From Paroedura picta (taxonomy: Eukaryota; Chordata; Lepidosauria; Squamata; Gekkonidae): a DNA stretch of 64,000 bases. Within the stretch, counting starts at the first letter, position 1, and the number at the start of each line of letters is the position of its first letter. Of this stretch, positions 12,911-24,374 are shown one piece after another. Where the stretch lies: contig NC_135380.1 in the NCBI RefSeq assembly GCF_049243985.1, positions 22,306,501-22,370,500 of the forward strand, given 5' to 3'. Both the position numbers and the translations under genes were made by a program. Under the pieces are notes generated by a model that was given only the letters and a program-made list of their open reading frames with translations, did not search any database and had not been told where the DNA came from.

Positions 12911-13330
12911 CTCTATGCTACCCACCCAGCAAGCCAGCTCAGGGCAGTGTATATCATTTAAACATATAAAATACAACTGAATACAAATTAAAACAAAATA
13001 TAAAATAGAATTCTGAATGGAATCAGCATATAAGCAGACAATCAGCATATAGGATTTTAAAAGCAGGCAACATCTAAATGATTAAGTATCAACAGTCCTG
13101 GTGTTGGATCATCATCAAATCACACAGAGCTAGTCTTCCGTCGGGGGGTGTTTTTAGTAGGGGGAGACCAAGTAGATGGTATAATTTCACCGCCCCCCAA
13201 CCAAATGCCTGGCGGAAGAGCTCCAACTTACAGGCCCTGCAGGACCATGGCAGCTCTGTCAGGGCCCTGATCTGCTGTGGGGGCTCGGTCCACCAGTTGG
13301 GGGCCACAACAGAATACATCCTGGTGTGCC
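12861..13330 (-). mobile_element. Non-LTR retrotransposon 3' region (L2-like), old
   Basis: Read on the minus strand it ends in an (AATG)n tail. On the plus strand, CCCAGCAAGCCAGCTCAGGGC near the tail, then GGCGGAAGAGCTCCAACTTACAGGCCCTGC and CCACCAGTTGGGGGCCACAAC, are phrases of a widespread reptile LINE 3' region also seen at 33185-34010. No intact open frame remains. The assignment to L2 rather than another LINE clade is from memory. Confidence 0.5.
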
Positions 13331-13685
13331 AGTGGCCAAGATTCCCCACCCCACACCAACACACAGCAACTCTTTGTGTGCGTGTGCAAAGCAGAAATAC
13401 CCACATTTCACATTCTCCCTTTCCCTCCCTGGACCCTATAAGAGAAAACCCCATTTTGCACACTGAGTGCAAAGACACTTGTTGCTCTTTGGCCCAGGGC
13501 TGCCCACTCAGATGCTCCCTGCTGGGCCTGAGCTGACGCTGCTTGAATCCAGCCATTCGGCCTCCCTGCAGCTGCTGCTTGGAGGCAACCGAGGCTGGAC
13601 TCCCAGCACCCCTAGTGGTGCAGACTGGTGGCTGCAAGAAAGGGATACAGCACCCACTCCCAGGTTGCTGCAGCTCCAGTCAGGA

Positions 13686-13910
13686 AGGGTGGCCAGCTCT
13701 TGGTTGGGAAATACCTGGGGACTTTGGGGGTGGAGCCGGGAGTGGGCGGGCTTTGGGGAGGGGAGGGAGTTCAGTGTTGGAGAATGCTCTGGAGTCCACC
13801 CTCCCAAGCAGCCATTTCCCCCAGGGAAACTGATCTCTTTAATCTGGAGATGAGCTATAATTCCAGGGGATCCTCAGGTCCCACCTGCAGACTGGCCTCC
13901 CCTAGGCTCC
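13686..13910 (+). mobile_element. GGTTGCCAG-ended repeat, near full length
   Basis: One of the best preserved copies: AGGGTGGCCAGCTCTTGG, then GGGAAATACCTGGGGAC, TTTGGGGAGGGGAGGG, CAAGCAGCCATTTCC, GGAGATGAGCTATAATTCC, ending GACTGGCCTCCCCTA. No coding capacity. Confidence 0.8.
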
Positions 13911-14619
13911 CCCAGACAAACCAAGCTCAACAGCTGCAGTCAGCAGCAGCCCAGCTGCCTCATCTGCCTTCAGCCCTGGTGGGTGGATGCCTGCTTCTGG
14001 CCAGGACGTGATCCGTGTGTGAAGCAAAAGGCATCGCACGGAGCTCACTAGGATTTTCTTCTAAATAAAAAAGTTCCCGATTCTGCTGCAAGCAATGTGA
14101 AACAATGAAGAAGAAAGCGTAACATGCAATTTAAAGATTCATGTCCTGTCCTCACCTTGGGCGTAATCTGTCATGAATTAAATATTTCCTGGCCTCATTG
14201 CCTTTGTGCAATTGCAGCTGTCTAAAAATAATAATGCCGCATGGGGCCACAGGCTGCAGGACATTTCCAATGGCTGTACAGTCGGGAAGTGGCTTGGCCA
14301 AACATGTCCACAAGCCCACCTTTCCTCCCGCCAGGTCCACCCACCCTGCTTTTTGCCCAGCACACCAAGGAGGGGAAATGGCAAGAGGGTCACAGGGAAC
14401 ATGGTTGCATTGTGCCATCAAGTTTGGCTTAAGCCTTGCGCCCATCCTCTATTGTCTTCCCAGTTTGAAAATGGCCCTGGAAGCTGCTCTTTGCTCCATT
14501 GGTTGTACTGCTGGACTAGATGCAAAGTTTCTCCAACAGGGCAAAAAAACAGCAGGGCTGTTTCAGACTGGGAAAGGGGGAAGGAATCTTCTTTCCACTC
14601 TGTACAGATCAGAATGGTT
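13911..14619. other. Low-copy DNA, conserved-element candidate
   Basis: About 14040-14260 is repeat-free and contains TGTCATGAATTAAATATTTC, TGCAATTGCAGCTG and a MEF2-like CTAAAAATAATA. This is typical of vertebrate distal regulatory DNA in appearance only. Confidence 0.3.
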
Positions 14620-14973
14620 CATAGAATAATAGAATCATAGAATTGGAAGGTACCTCTTGGGTCATCTAGTCCAACCCCCTGCACTATGCAGGACACTCAC
14701 AACCCTATTGCTCATCCACTAACCTTCCACCCCTTGAACCTTCACAGAATCAGCCTCTCCGTCAGATGGCTATCCAGCCTCTGTTTAAAAATTTCCAAAG
14801 AAGGAGAACCTACCACCTCCCGAGGAAGCCTGTTCCACCGAGAAACCACTCTGTCAGGAACTTCTTCCGGATGGTTAGATGGAATTTCTTTTGCATTTAT
14901 TTCATCCCATTGGATCTGGTCCATCCCTCCGGGGCAAGAGAGAACAACTCTGCTCCATCTTCTGTATGGCAGC
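14620..14973 (-). mobile_element. CR1 LINE, 3' end
   Basis: The tail is at the left (ATAGAATAATAGAATCATAG), followed on the minus strand by the CR1 3' UTR and the ORF2 C-terminus (reading ...SRWNRLPREVVGSPSLEIFKQ...). Same subfamily as 9153-9679. It is 5'-truncated, and a small deletion relative to other copies lies near TCTGTCAGGAACTTC. Confidence 0.9.
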
Positions 14974-16322
14974 CTAAGTAGAGTCTGAGTCAGAGTACCT
15001 TTTTTGGCATAAAAGGTTCCTAAGTAGGATCGCATCCAAAGATTATACACCATGACCATACATGAAACTGGAAAATGTTCACAGGACCATTTGACGCCTT
15101 TGGCTGGCTCTCTGTCGTTTTACCTGTTTGACCCCAGGACTCCCTAATGCATTCGTTTGGACCAGGCAGGGAGACATGAGCGCTGGCTACAGACACTCAG
15201 AGTATCTTTCTATGCTTGGAAATGCTACTGAATGGTTGGTTCTAAAATTTTATTTACGTGGGTAGGCTGAGGTTTTCTTTTTCTAAGCACTGCTTCTTGT
15301 AATTGTGCAAACGCAACACCCCTGGTCAATGCTGGCAAATTCAGGAGGCGATGTTATAGTGTCCAAGGGGAGCAATTTATTTATCATATTTATTTATCAT
15401 TGTTTCCCCTCGCTTGGGATGGAGGAGCGCTTTCAGCCGGCCACTGTCACTCTTATTCAAAAGCGGCAGGCTTCATTCCCAAACAGCACCCAATTCCTGC
15501 CAACTGGCTTCGTGACTCGGCAGTTGAGAATGCTCCCTCTCCCGTCTCATGCTGTTCGGAACAGGTGTGCTGCTCCTGTGCCCTGCGTCCTCCTGTCTGC
15601 TGCAGGTAAAGAAAGCTTTGCAGGGAGGCAAAAGAAAGCCATTTTCCAAAGAAAGGTCCTGTGATACTGCTTTGGCTGGGGTGAAGAGAGACACACACAC
15701 ACCAGCCCCTTCCAAGGCTACGCTCCAGGGACAAGAGTGCTGTTGGAACAGTCGCCCGCTATTCATGAGGAGACATGATATATCAGAGAAACCGCCTTGG
15801 ACCTCATCCCAGAGGCAAAACAAGGAGCAGATTAAATTTTCCTATAGCTTTGGAGGACGCAGGAGCACTTTCCCCCTTTTTTTCTGGAGGGCAGCTTCAG
15901 CATCTTTAATATCTAGCAATCAGACAATGGCTCTTGTTCAGAAATTCCCAGCCCCCGGCTGCCTCATTCCCTCCCTCCCCTTCTCCCTCCTCTTTAGCTC
16001 TGGTTTGTAATAGCAGAGGAGTTGGCCTCTGCGCTGCAACTCAATCCTTGCCTCCAAACTGATACAAGCCTCCTGCTGCTCGGCAAGTTCTGCAGGGAGG
16101 GGAAACACGGCTGGCGTTATTAGATGCTTATCAAGTCAGGAGTGGAACTTTTGCCTTGCCCAGACCAGAAGCACCTCTGAGGGGTCTGGAAAAGGCACAG
16201 GCCTCATTCAGTGGCTGAAAGCTGAGCAGGGAATGCCCTATGCCACCTTCTCTCCAGGAGAGGAGTGGGGAGACTCTGATGGCCATGAAGACTTGGCATG
16301 AGCATTATTCTGCTGACCAGGC
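14974..16322. other. Low-copy non-coding DNA
   Basis: Nothing recognised. Open frames at 15305-15734 and 15549-16010 have no domain signature. 15960-16150 is pyrimidine-rich. Confidence 0.35.
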
Positions 16323-16462
16323 GAGGGAGGGAGGGAGGGAGGGAGGGAGGGAGGAAGGAGGGAGGGAGGGAGGGAGGGAGGAAGGAAGGAAGGAAGGAAG
16401 GAAGGAAGGAAGGAAGGAAGGAAGGAAGGAAGGAAGGAAGGAAGGAAGGAAGGAAGGAAGGA
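16323..16462 (+). repeat. Compound purine microsatellite (GGGA)n(GGAA)n
   Basis: GAGGGAGGGAGG units, with a single AAG interruption, give way to about twenty GGAA units. All purine on the plus strand. The Gly-Arg-Glu or Lys-Glu-Gly-Arg frames across it are artefacts of the repeat. Confidence 0.97.
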
Positions 16463-16585
16463 TTTGCAAGGGTTTTTTTTGCTGTCGGGGTATATAATTT
16501 TAATGGGGTATTATAATTATTGTATTTGATGTGGGGTTTTTACTATGTAACCCGCCACAAGATGGCTTGCCGATAGCAGTGGGAA

Positions 16586-16673
<88 letters not shown>
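16586..16673 (+). repeat. (TAA)n microsatellite
   Basis: About 29 uninterrupted TAA units directly abut the CR1 fragment at 16674. The minus-strand poly-Tyr frame is spurious. Confidence 0.97.
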
Positions 16674-16806
16674 GGGTTTGGTCTCCAGGCCCTGGATCAC
16701 CCTCATCACTCTCCTCCTCACCCTCTTAATTTTTTTCTCATCCTTCTTGAAGTGAGGCCTCCAGAACTGCACACAGGACTCCAGGTGGGGACTGACCAAT
16801 GTGGTA
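16674..16806 (-). mobile_element. CR1 ORF2 fragment
   Basis: The minus strand reads VSPHLESCVQFWRPHFKKDE, then VIQGLETKP, clearly the CR1 ORF2 segment also present at 28280-28549 ([26 protein letters not shown]). The match ends abruptly at the TAA array instead of continuing to the usual CR1 tail. Confidence 0.8.
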
Positions 16807-16825
16807 TACAGTGGGACTGTGACAG

Positions 16826-16980
16826 GAATTTTCCATTGCTTGTCTCTGCATCGTGACCCCTAGCATTCCTTTGAGGAATTTCATCCAAATCCTTGGAGGC
16901 CTCCCCTCCAAATACTAGCCACAGTCAGCCTTGCTTAGCTTCCGAGATCTGACAGGATCGGGCTTAGTTGGGCACCTATG
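16826..16980 (-). mobile_element. 5S-rRNA-derived SINE
   Basis: CCAAATACTAGCCACAGTC and TTGCTTAGCTTCCGAGATCT (plus strand) are the complement of the 5S rRNA box A/IE/box C region, with several changes. The SINE body (TTCCATTGCTTGTCTCTGC) lies to the left. It belongs to the family at 11780-12105 and is too short and diverged to be a 5S gene. Confidence 0.75.
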
Positions 16981-18145
16981 GAGACGTTTTTATATAATCT
17001 CTGATCACTAGCTAAAAGGGAAATTGGCCTTTTATCTGCTAAAGTAGTAATTTTTAGAGAAACACCTGTGGGGAAGGTGATTTCTTGCCTCAGACGCCTG
17101 CACAAATCTAAACTGATGGAGACAAAGTAGACATCCTTCCCAGCATGTTGCGTTGGGGGATCATGGCCACCTTCACTCAGTGGGCTGCATGATTTTAATA
17201 GAGATGGAAGCAATTCAGCCAGCCGCAGGCTTAGCCTCTGGGACGGTCCCTGTGGAGACATGCAAACTCACATGCTCATCTGTGGGTTCTTTTAATAGAT
17301 CTTTTCTCCTGGGTGAGTGAGTGTGAATCTGTTTCTAACGCCATGGACCATAAGTCACTGCACACCCTGGTTAGCAAGGCCTCGTCTGTGTCATGTCCAT
17401 TTCGAGATAAGAAGGCGACTGTTTTCCACATGTTCTAATCTGCCAGGGTTGAGATCATTAATCACTTTAATTTGAAACATCTTCCAGCAGCTGTGCCCTG
17501 AAAAGGGGCTCTTCCCACATTGTGCTAGTTTTTGTTGCTCAGTATGCATGGAATTTGGCCTCTTTAGCTCTGGGTCAACCAAACATGGGGCTGTCGTCAA
17601 ATATGGCTGAGCTATGCCGAGTTCCCCTGTGCTAACTTTCCGCTTCTTCTGACCTCATGCCCATTTTCCTGCTTCCACCAACGGCAACCAATAGGAAAGG
17701 CAAAATCCACAGCGTAGTGGCTTCAGGAGGTGTCTGGCAATGTGACCTTGGAAAGTGCTAGCTGAACAGTCTCAGTTCAGGATATTCAATGACTGCATTC
17801 TCCCATATCGCCTGTCCATCTGCACAGCTTATATCCAGAGGCCCAATTCTGTGCTCTCTATCATATGTTTAAAACTGCTCAGCATAAAATACTTCTATTG
17901 TGTGGAGGGCTTCATACAACCACCTTGTTGTAATCCTTACAAAAGACTGGTAAGATAGATCAGCATTCGTATCCTCATATGTCAGACAAAAGATAACGGC
18001 TTCCCTAAAGCCACCAGCTGTGTCTATGTTTGAACTGAGATGTGAATCTGCAAGGTTGTAGACAATTCTCCTAGCCATGTGAGACAGGGCCTTCTCTGTG
18101 GTGGCACACTGGCATCAGATCGCTCTCCTGACATGGACTCTCCTA
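16981..18145. other. Low-copy non-coding DNA
   Basis: No repeat, exon or RNA gene recognised. Confidence 0.35.
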
Positions 18146-18275
18146 GGCCTATTCTGCACACAATAAATAATGCACTTTCAGTGCACTTTAGAAGTAGATT
18201 TTCCTGTTCCACACAGGAAAACCCAGCTGCCAAAGCACATTGAAAGTGCATTATCCTATGTGTGCAGAATGGGCC
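18146..18275. mobile_element. Harbinger-like palindromic MITE, 130 bp
   Basis: Ends GGCCTATTCTGCACAC and GTGTGCAGAATGGGCC are inverted repeats. Internal arms TAATGCACTTTCAGTGCAC and TGAAAGTGCATTATCC also pair. The target duplication is CTA on both sides (18143-18145, 18276-18278). The 3-bp duplication and GG-CC ends fit PIF/Harbinger. There is no coding capacity. Confidence 0.85.
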
Positions 18276-19437
18276 CTACTTTCTTTCCTTGCAGGTTTTA
18301 GGCTGCAGGTTTACATTTTTTAGGCTCTTAAGGAAGGAAGGCTGTTAGTTGTCCATTACTGGAAGGCACTTTGAACTGCAAGGAAAGGCGAGCTATAAAT
18401 ATTCTAATTAATACTTAAACTCTGCTCTTTTTATAAACTTGCTGTTTATTGTTTGCTAGTTCTGCTTAGCAGCTATGTCATTTTTATGCCAATTTTATCT
18501 GGTCTCCATCTGGAATGGAGACCTTCACAGCCTTGAGCTCCAGGATGGAAGAAAGGTGGGATGAATATAAATAACCAATACATCCTAGCATGTGATTATG
18601 TAGCTTTCTCAGATATTTTTAATACTCTCATCAGAATCTTCACAAGAACACTGTAAAGTAGGTGACTTTTATTATAGCAAAGGCAAGATTCAAGCAGGGA
18701 TTCAAGCAGCGTACAGCGCAATCTACCCAGAGGCATTCTAGTCATGATCTTACTGGGCATAGAATGGAGTAACTCTGCACAGGTTTTCATGTTCGCCAGC
18801 TTACTGGCATTATGTTTATGTTCTTTTAAATGGCGGTGGAAAGTGCCAACAAGTCACAGTTGACTTACAGCGATCTCATAGGGTTTTCAGGGCAAGGAAG
18901 GTTCAGAAGTGGTGCATATATACACAGACACACAAATGGTAACCCACAAGGACTTGCAGGAAGCATCTCATTTCCCCCTCCTTTGCTATTGCCTCTTTCC
19001 CTTTCCTTAAAGCACAAATAGCCTCTCCCCTTTTCCTGACTCCTTCTCCCCTTCCCACCCAACAGCTAGCCTACCTTCATCTGCCCCTTTATCTTCAAGT
19101 TTCCCTCTCCCCATAGGAAAACAATGGCCAAGTTGTGTAGTGCTGGCTCTTTGGCCAGGCCCACTTGCATGGTGGAGAACCTTCAAGGGCTTTTAGGGGG
19201 TCACCTTACTTTCCTCTGTATCCCTCTCCCCACAGTATTTCTTATTTACATTCACCTGTCAAACCCCATATCTGTTCCCATTTCCCTGCTTTGTTCTCAT
19301 TTCAGCCATTCACCAACCTATCTCCAGCTATATTTTTCATTTATTGACTTCATTTATACCCCACCTCTCTTTCTAGTGGAGAGCAATGCAGCTTACATCA
19401 TTCCTTTGTCCTCCTTTTTATTTCTCCTCACAAGAGA
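18276..19437. other. Low-copy DNA with LINE- and SINE-tail relics
   Basis: 18355-18400 (GGAAAGGCGAGCTATAAAT) and 18530-18570 (AAGAAAGGTGGGATGAATATA) look like 3' ends of old SINE or LINE copies. 18836-18915 (AGTGCCAACAAGTCACAG, CTCATAGGGTTTTCAGGGC) is a fragment of the 5S-SINE body. The remainder is unrecognised. Confidence 0.4.
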
Positions 19438-19716
19438 GAGCCAGTTTGGTGTAGTGGTTAAGAGTGCGGACTTCTAATCTGGCATGCCGGGTTCGATTTC
19501 GCTCTCCCCCACATGCAGCCAGCTGGGTGACCTTGGGCTCGCCACGGCACTGATAAAACTGTTCTGACCGAGCAGTGATATCAGGGCTCTCTCAGCTTCA
19601 CCTACCCCACAGGGTGTCTGTTGTGGGGAGAGGAATGGGAAGGCGACTGTAAGCCGCTTTGAGCCTCCTTCGGGTATGGAAAAGCAGCATATAAGAACCA
19701 ACTCTTCTTCTTCTTC
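19438..19716 (+). mobile_element. tRNA-derived SINE, full length
   Basis: Plus-strand copy: GAGAGCCAGTTTGGTGTAGTG, then GCCGGGTTCGATTTCGC (box B), CAGGGTGTCTGTTGTGGGG, AAGCCGCTTTGAGCCTCC, ending CCAACTCTTCTTCTTCTTC. It is close in sequence to the copies at 2790 and 6550, so these are among the younger members. Confidence 0.9.
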
Positions 19717-19799
19717 AATTGGTTGCCAGCAGCCAAGCCTAGTTGAGTCATGCAAGTCGGGTGGTATCAAGTCACCCAGAGGTTGCTGCCAGACCTACA

Positions 19800-20153
19800 G
19801 TTGCCAACAACCAGGTAAGACCTGGTGATCTCCCAGAATTTCAACTGAACTCCAGATGATAGAGATGTGTTTGCCTAAAGAAAATAGCTGCAGGGGGACC
19901 TCATATTCAGCTGAGGCCTCTCTGTTCTTCAAGTCCTGGCCTCCTCAGACTCCATCACAAAAAAATTGTAACTGGCAAGCCTCCAGGTGGGACCTGGAGA
20001 TCCCCCCAAATTACATGTGATCTACAGACTACAGAGATCAGTCCTCCTGGAGAAATGCTTTGGAGGGTGGACTCTATGGCATTGAGGTCCGGGTCCTTTC
20101 TAGGCTCTATCCCCAAATCTCCAGGAGTTTCCTAACCTATATCTGGCAACCTT
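19800..20153 (-). mobile_element. Two successive GGTTGCCAG-ended repeats
   Basis: 19800-19925 is a diverged partial copy. About 19975-20153 is a better one (GGCAAGCCTCCAGGTGGGAC, ACAGAGATCAGTCCTCCTGG, GAAATGCTTTGGAGGGTGGA, ending TATCTGGCAACC). Both are in the reverse orientation relative to 13686-13910. Confidence 0.7.
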
Positions 20154-22776
20154 ACCCCCCATCACCTACTAGTGATTGGGGGGAGGGGGGCTCGCAACTC
20201 TACCCCTGACTTTTACTGATAAAGCCAAGCATGGAATACTATGTGCTTGCATTTTTTTAAAAAACATCTGATGCTTTTTTTTTTTTTAGATTTCACCTTT
20301 TTCTACAAACCTGGGGCCCTTTTAAAGTTTGTAGAAAGATATGTCTTGCCCATTCACAGCTCCAGTAACCGGATTTAAGTATCTAAAGACGGATCAACTT
20401 CACTATTAGAATATAAGATAATATAATATTAGGCAGGGAGGCAAGCAGATAGACCTAATGTTGAGTTCTGAGGTGCTGGCAGAGGCAATGCAGAGAGATT
20501 TACCCGGTCCTTCGAGAGAAGTCTTTAGTGAAGAGCATGTCTGCTTTTGTCCACCTTATCTCTTTGGTACCCTTGATCAAGGATCAAGGATCAAGGATCA
20601 CATCCCTGCCACCATTTCAGTAGCATTCCAGGCTTTTTTCTTCTAGCCTTGGGGGACTCCATTACTACAATTGGGTCCAGCAAAGGATTATTATAAACTT
20701 CGCGTTCTGAAAATGGCTGCCTCACACTTCTCTAAACTGATTGCTCTTTGTTGAGTTCTGGCTACATTTCATTTGGGCTCAAATACTCTGCGAGGATAGA
20801 ATTTCCAAGTGTGTCTAACACCCTCATCATAAATTTCCTGAAATTAAGAAGGCTCATTGCAGAGTCATGATGCCCGGGGTTGGAAAGGAAAGAGGTGCTG
20901 TGAGGCAACCCAAGGCAAACACCAATCCCTGCGTTCCCCAAATTCCTGATGGCGGAGGCTTTTTTTTTTCTTTCCTGTTACTATTCAGAATCATTAACAT
21001 TTACTTCACTCTTAGGCTGGAAAATGTTTATTTTTAGAGTGCAAGAAGGGGGGAAGTGCCTTTCCTTCAGAGAAGCAAACTCTTTTTCGTGTATGACTCC
21101 CCAATGGAAAGAGTTGAGCCCATGGCACAGACTAGCATGGAGATGCAAGAATCTAATCATTTTCAAGGATGGGGTGTATGATGCTTCAGTCACAGCCAAA
21201 GCACTCATGGTAAAGATTTTTCCTGTCAGTGAAAGTCAAACAGAAAGGGTCCAGATCAGTGAATCATGCAGAGATGCACTTTGTAGCTGCCTTGGTGAAT
21301 ACTTTAGGTCCACAGGAGTGGTTTAATCCTTACGACATGTCAGGCATTTTCCCATGGCACACAAGCATTTGTCAGTAATGGAAATAGGTCAGAAGTTGGA
21401 CCATAAGCCCCTTTCCCAACTGTGGTAGCTGCCTCAGAGAGTATCCATGGTGCCCTTGGGCTCTCAGGAAGCCCACCTGCTCTTCAAGTTACAGGCTGGA
21501 GCTGACAGAAGCCCACAGCAGGATCGGTTCACTTGTCAACCCCAGACATGCGCTTTCTGGTACTGGCTCTTTGTTGATCTCTTGCTCTGAATGTTGACAT
21601 CATTTGGTCCTTTAATTATATTCTGTGCTCCTCTGTGCTTCATCTCATAACTTGAAGTTGGGAGTTTCCTTTTTCCATGCCATAGGCTGCCATGGACAGT
21701 AGGACGGGGGCATTCAATACGATGATATGACAGCTTGGGATCAGCAAGCCCTAACATTGCAAGAAACAAAGGGAGAATGCAACACAGGGAGGCTATTTTT
21801 AACTCTAGATCTTGTACAATTAGCGGCTGCTCCAACACACACACACACCTTCCATACATCTCCCAGCACAATTGGTGCCATACCAAATAGAAGCTCACAT
21901 GATAAGGGACCAGAGCTCAGAAATAGGTTCTGCTTTTGTCTAGCGTCTTTTTTTAAACCTTGGCCAATAGGGAATTGTGTACAAAAGACAACATGACTGT
22001 TCAGAGTAATTGTGACAGGCTTTTTCATGAGCCAAATGCTTCCCATGCCAAATCTCATCCGTTTTGCAAAGCCATCGGAGGGAATGAACGCTCCACTTTT
22101 TGGATGTTGAAGTGTAACAGAATTTTAATCACTAATGATTTATGACTCGAGAGGGCTGGGAGTTCCAGGAGATCAGCAGTGTCACTGAAGACAACCAAAT
22201 GAATGTTTTCACTCCCTTGTTTATACTTTTTAAAAATTCCACCACTCAGATCCCTGGTGAGGAGAGCAATATTAGAAGATGCTGGATCAATTAAATATAC
22301 CATGTGTTGCTTAGTCATAAGGTCTCCCAGGATCGTGTACCCATCTTTTATTTGCAGCCACTATGCTGTAAACCCAAAATCAATCTGAAGGAGTATCGTT
22401 ATGTGATACCCACATTCTACTCTACTTGGCAGCTCCTTCCCAGGGTCTAAGGCAGAGGAGTCTTACCCACAGCTACTATCTGAGATTCTGAAAAGGAAAA
22501 CTTCCAAAAATGATCTGATGGCAAGCTAAGCTGGGTCAGCCCAGGAGACTCCTTAAATGGGGGCTGCAGATAAGCTACTCTTGCTCTAATAATGGCCCCC
22601 TGCAGCTCACCCATGGTAACTAATGGATCAGAGGCTGACCCAGAAGTGTGTGTGTGTGGGGGGGGAGATGGGGGGCTTCACAGGTTGCCAGAAGGCATCA
22701 GGGGTAGGTTCATTCCTGAACATTGGCTGAAAAGCAGTCATTGGAAGGAGCAGAAGGACACAGTAGAAAAAGATAT
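20154..22776. other. Low-copy non-coding DNA
   Basis: Contains a tiny tandem repeat at 20572-20602 (GGATCAA units), an A/T-run pair near 20265-20288 and otherwise no recognised repeat. 20940-21330 and 21950-22200 look unique. No exon or RNA gene is supported. Confidence 0.35.
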
Positions 22777-22976
22777 GGACACATGGAGCTGTCTTATACT
22801 GAGTCAGACCATATGTTATCCATCAAGGTCAGTATTGTCTACTCAGTCTGGCAGTTCTCCAGTGTCTCTGGTAAAGGCCTTTCACTTTTCTCTGAAGATG
22901 CCAGGGATTGAACTTAGGGTCTTCTGAATTCCAAGCAAAGGCTCTACCACCAAGCAAAGGCTCTACCACCCTTCCC
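22777..22976 (-). mobile_element. tRNA-derived SINE of a second family
   Basis: The minus strand begins with a tRNA-like head (GGTAGAGCCTTTGCTTGG) and a box B-like AAGTTCAATCCCTGGC. The plus strand ends of the body read ACACATGGAGCTGTCTTATA and TGAGTCAGACCATA. A 19-bp unit CAAGCAAAGGCTCTACCAC is tandemly duplicated inside the head, so the box A region is repeated. Confidence 0.75.
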
Positions 22977-23769
22977 CAAGATAGGAAAAGGAATAGTATA
23001 GCAAGCTGGCAAGGAAGAAGAGATCTCACCTGTGAAGTGGAAGAACTCACCCAACTACTAGCTGGTCTCCAGAGGGAGCAGCAAAAGGGATATTACTTTG
23101 CCCCATCTTTATGTACCTGACAAACCTCTATTAAACCTCCAACTTCAGCCCCAGGTCAAGTCAACAGATGTATTCTGAGGGTCTGTGCCTCCTAACATGG
23201 ACCAAATTCAGATCAGGACCAGCTTGCAAAAGAAGAGAATGCTTCAGCCTTCCTCCTGTTTATTAAAAATATTGTCATCTTGAGAAAACTTCAGTGTATC
23301 CGATCGGTACACAAATAGGGTAAATAACGTGGTGTGCACACTGCACACCATGCTCCCAGTCTGAATCAGGCAGAGAGGCAAGGACTGATAGACAGGGTTG
23401 CCAGGGAAGTCAACCAGTGTGAGACTTAGGGGAGGGGCTTGCTGATGCAATAATGATGTCGCTGGTGATGGACTGATATCACTCTCCATGCACCCATAAT
23501 TGATGTCAGCTTGTTGTCAGGGCTGCTCTTAACATTCCATGCAAAATGCAAAAATGTCTAGTGTCACCAACGCAGTAGGAATGTGGCGCACCACATTATG
23601 CCCCCCCGCCCAAATACTCTTGCTAGTATCAGAAAAAGATGTGGGGCCAGATGGACCTTTCTGCAAGGCTCTTGTCATGTTTTCAGGTGTAAGAGGGTAG
23701 TTGTTAAAAGGATGCAGAAGAATAGGAAAGAAATCAGAGCAAACTCGGTTGTGACACAGCTGACTTGTG
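22977..23769. other. Low-copy non-coding DNA
   Basis: Nothing recognised except a possible GGTTGCCAG end near 23397. Confidence 0.35.
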
Positions 23770-24045
23770 AGAGCCAGTGTGGTGTAGTGTTTAAGGGAGA
23801 TGGCTTCTAATCTGGGGAGCTGGGTTTAATTCCCCGCTCCTCCACATGCAGCCAGCTGGAGGACCTTGGGCTAGTCACAGTCCAGATAGTGCTATTCTCA
23901 CAAAGCGGTCCTGTAAGAGCTCTCTCAGCCTCACCTACCACACAGGGTGTCTATTGTGGGGAGAGGAAGGGAAGGCGATTACAAGTCTCTTTAAGACTCC
24001 TTCTGGTAATGAAAAGCAGGGTATAAAACCCAACTCTTTTTCTCC
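23770..24045 (+). mobile_element. tRNA-derived SINE, older copy
   Basis: GAGAGCCAGTGTGGTGTAGTG head, GGGTTTAATTCCCC in place of box B, GGGTGTCTATTGTGGGG body and a short CTCTTTTTCTCC tail. It is more diverged than 19438-19716 and keeps a TCACAG-TCCAGATAG segment absent from the younger copies. Confidence 0.85.
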
Positions 24046-24299
24046 TGACTGGGATGTAGATTACCCATCTAATCATGTGTCATTAGTAACACAGAACATC
24101 TGAATGAGAACAGTGGACCTCTATCAATACCTATTAGCCATAATAGGCCAGTGTCTCCATGTTCAGAGATAGTGTACCTCTAAATAGCAGAGGGTGGGAC
24201 AAATTCAGGAAAGACTCCTTATTTTCATGCTCAAGACAGCTACCTGGCTGATGTTGCAAATAGAATACAGGCAAGGATGGACCCTGGGATTCCTCTTGC

Positions 24300-24301
<2 letters not shown>

Positions 24302-24373
<72 letters not shown>

Positions 24374-24374
24374 T
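24302..24374 (+). repeat. (CT)n microsatellite
   Basis: About 36 CT units with one CC interruption near 24352. Confidence 0.97.

Noticed and set aside
13078-13637. Overlapping open frames of 152 and 182 codons
   Set aside because: Lie on opposite strands in LINE 3' sequence, without domain similarity.
16240-16799. Lys-Glu-Gly-Arg and poly-Tyr open frames
   Set aside because: Products of GGAA and TAA microsatellites. Only the short CR1 part has meaning.
16905-16966. 5S rRNA gene
   Set aside because: Only part of the molecule, several changes, fused to a SINE body shared with another copy.
19438-19520. tRNA gene
   Set aside because: Promoter boxes are present but this is the head of a multi-copy SINE without a proper acceptor stem.
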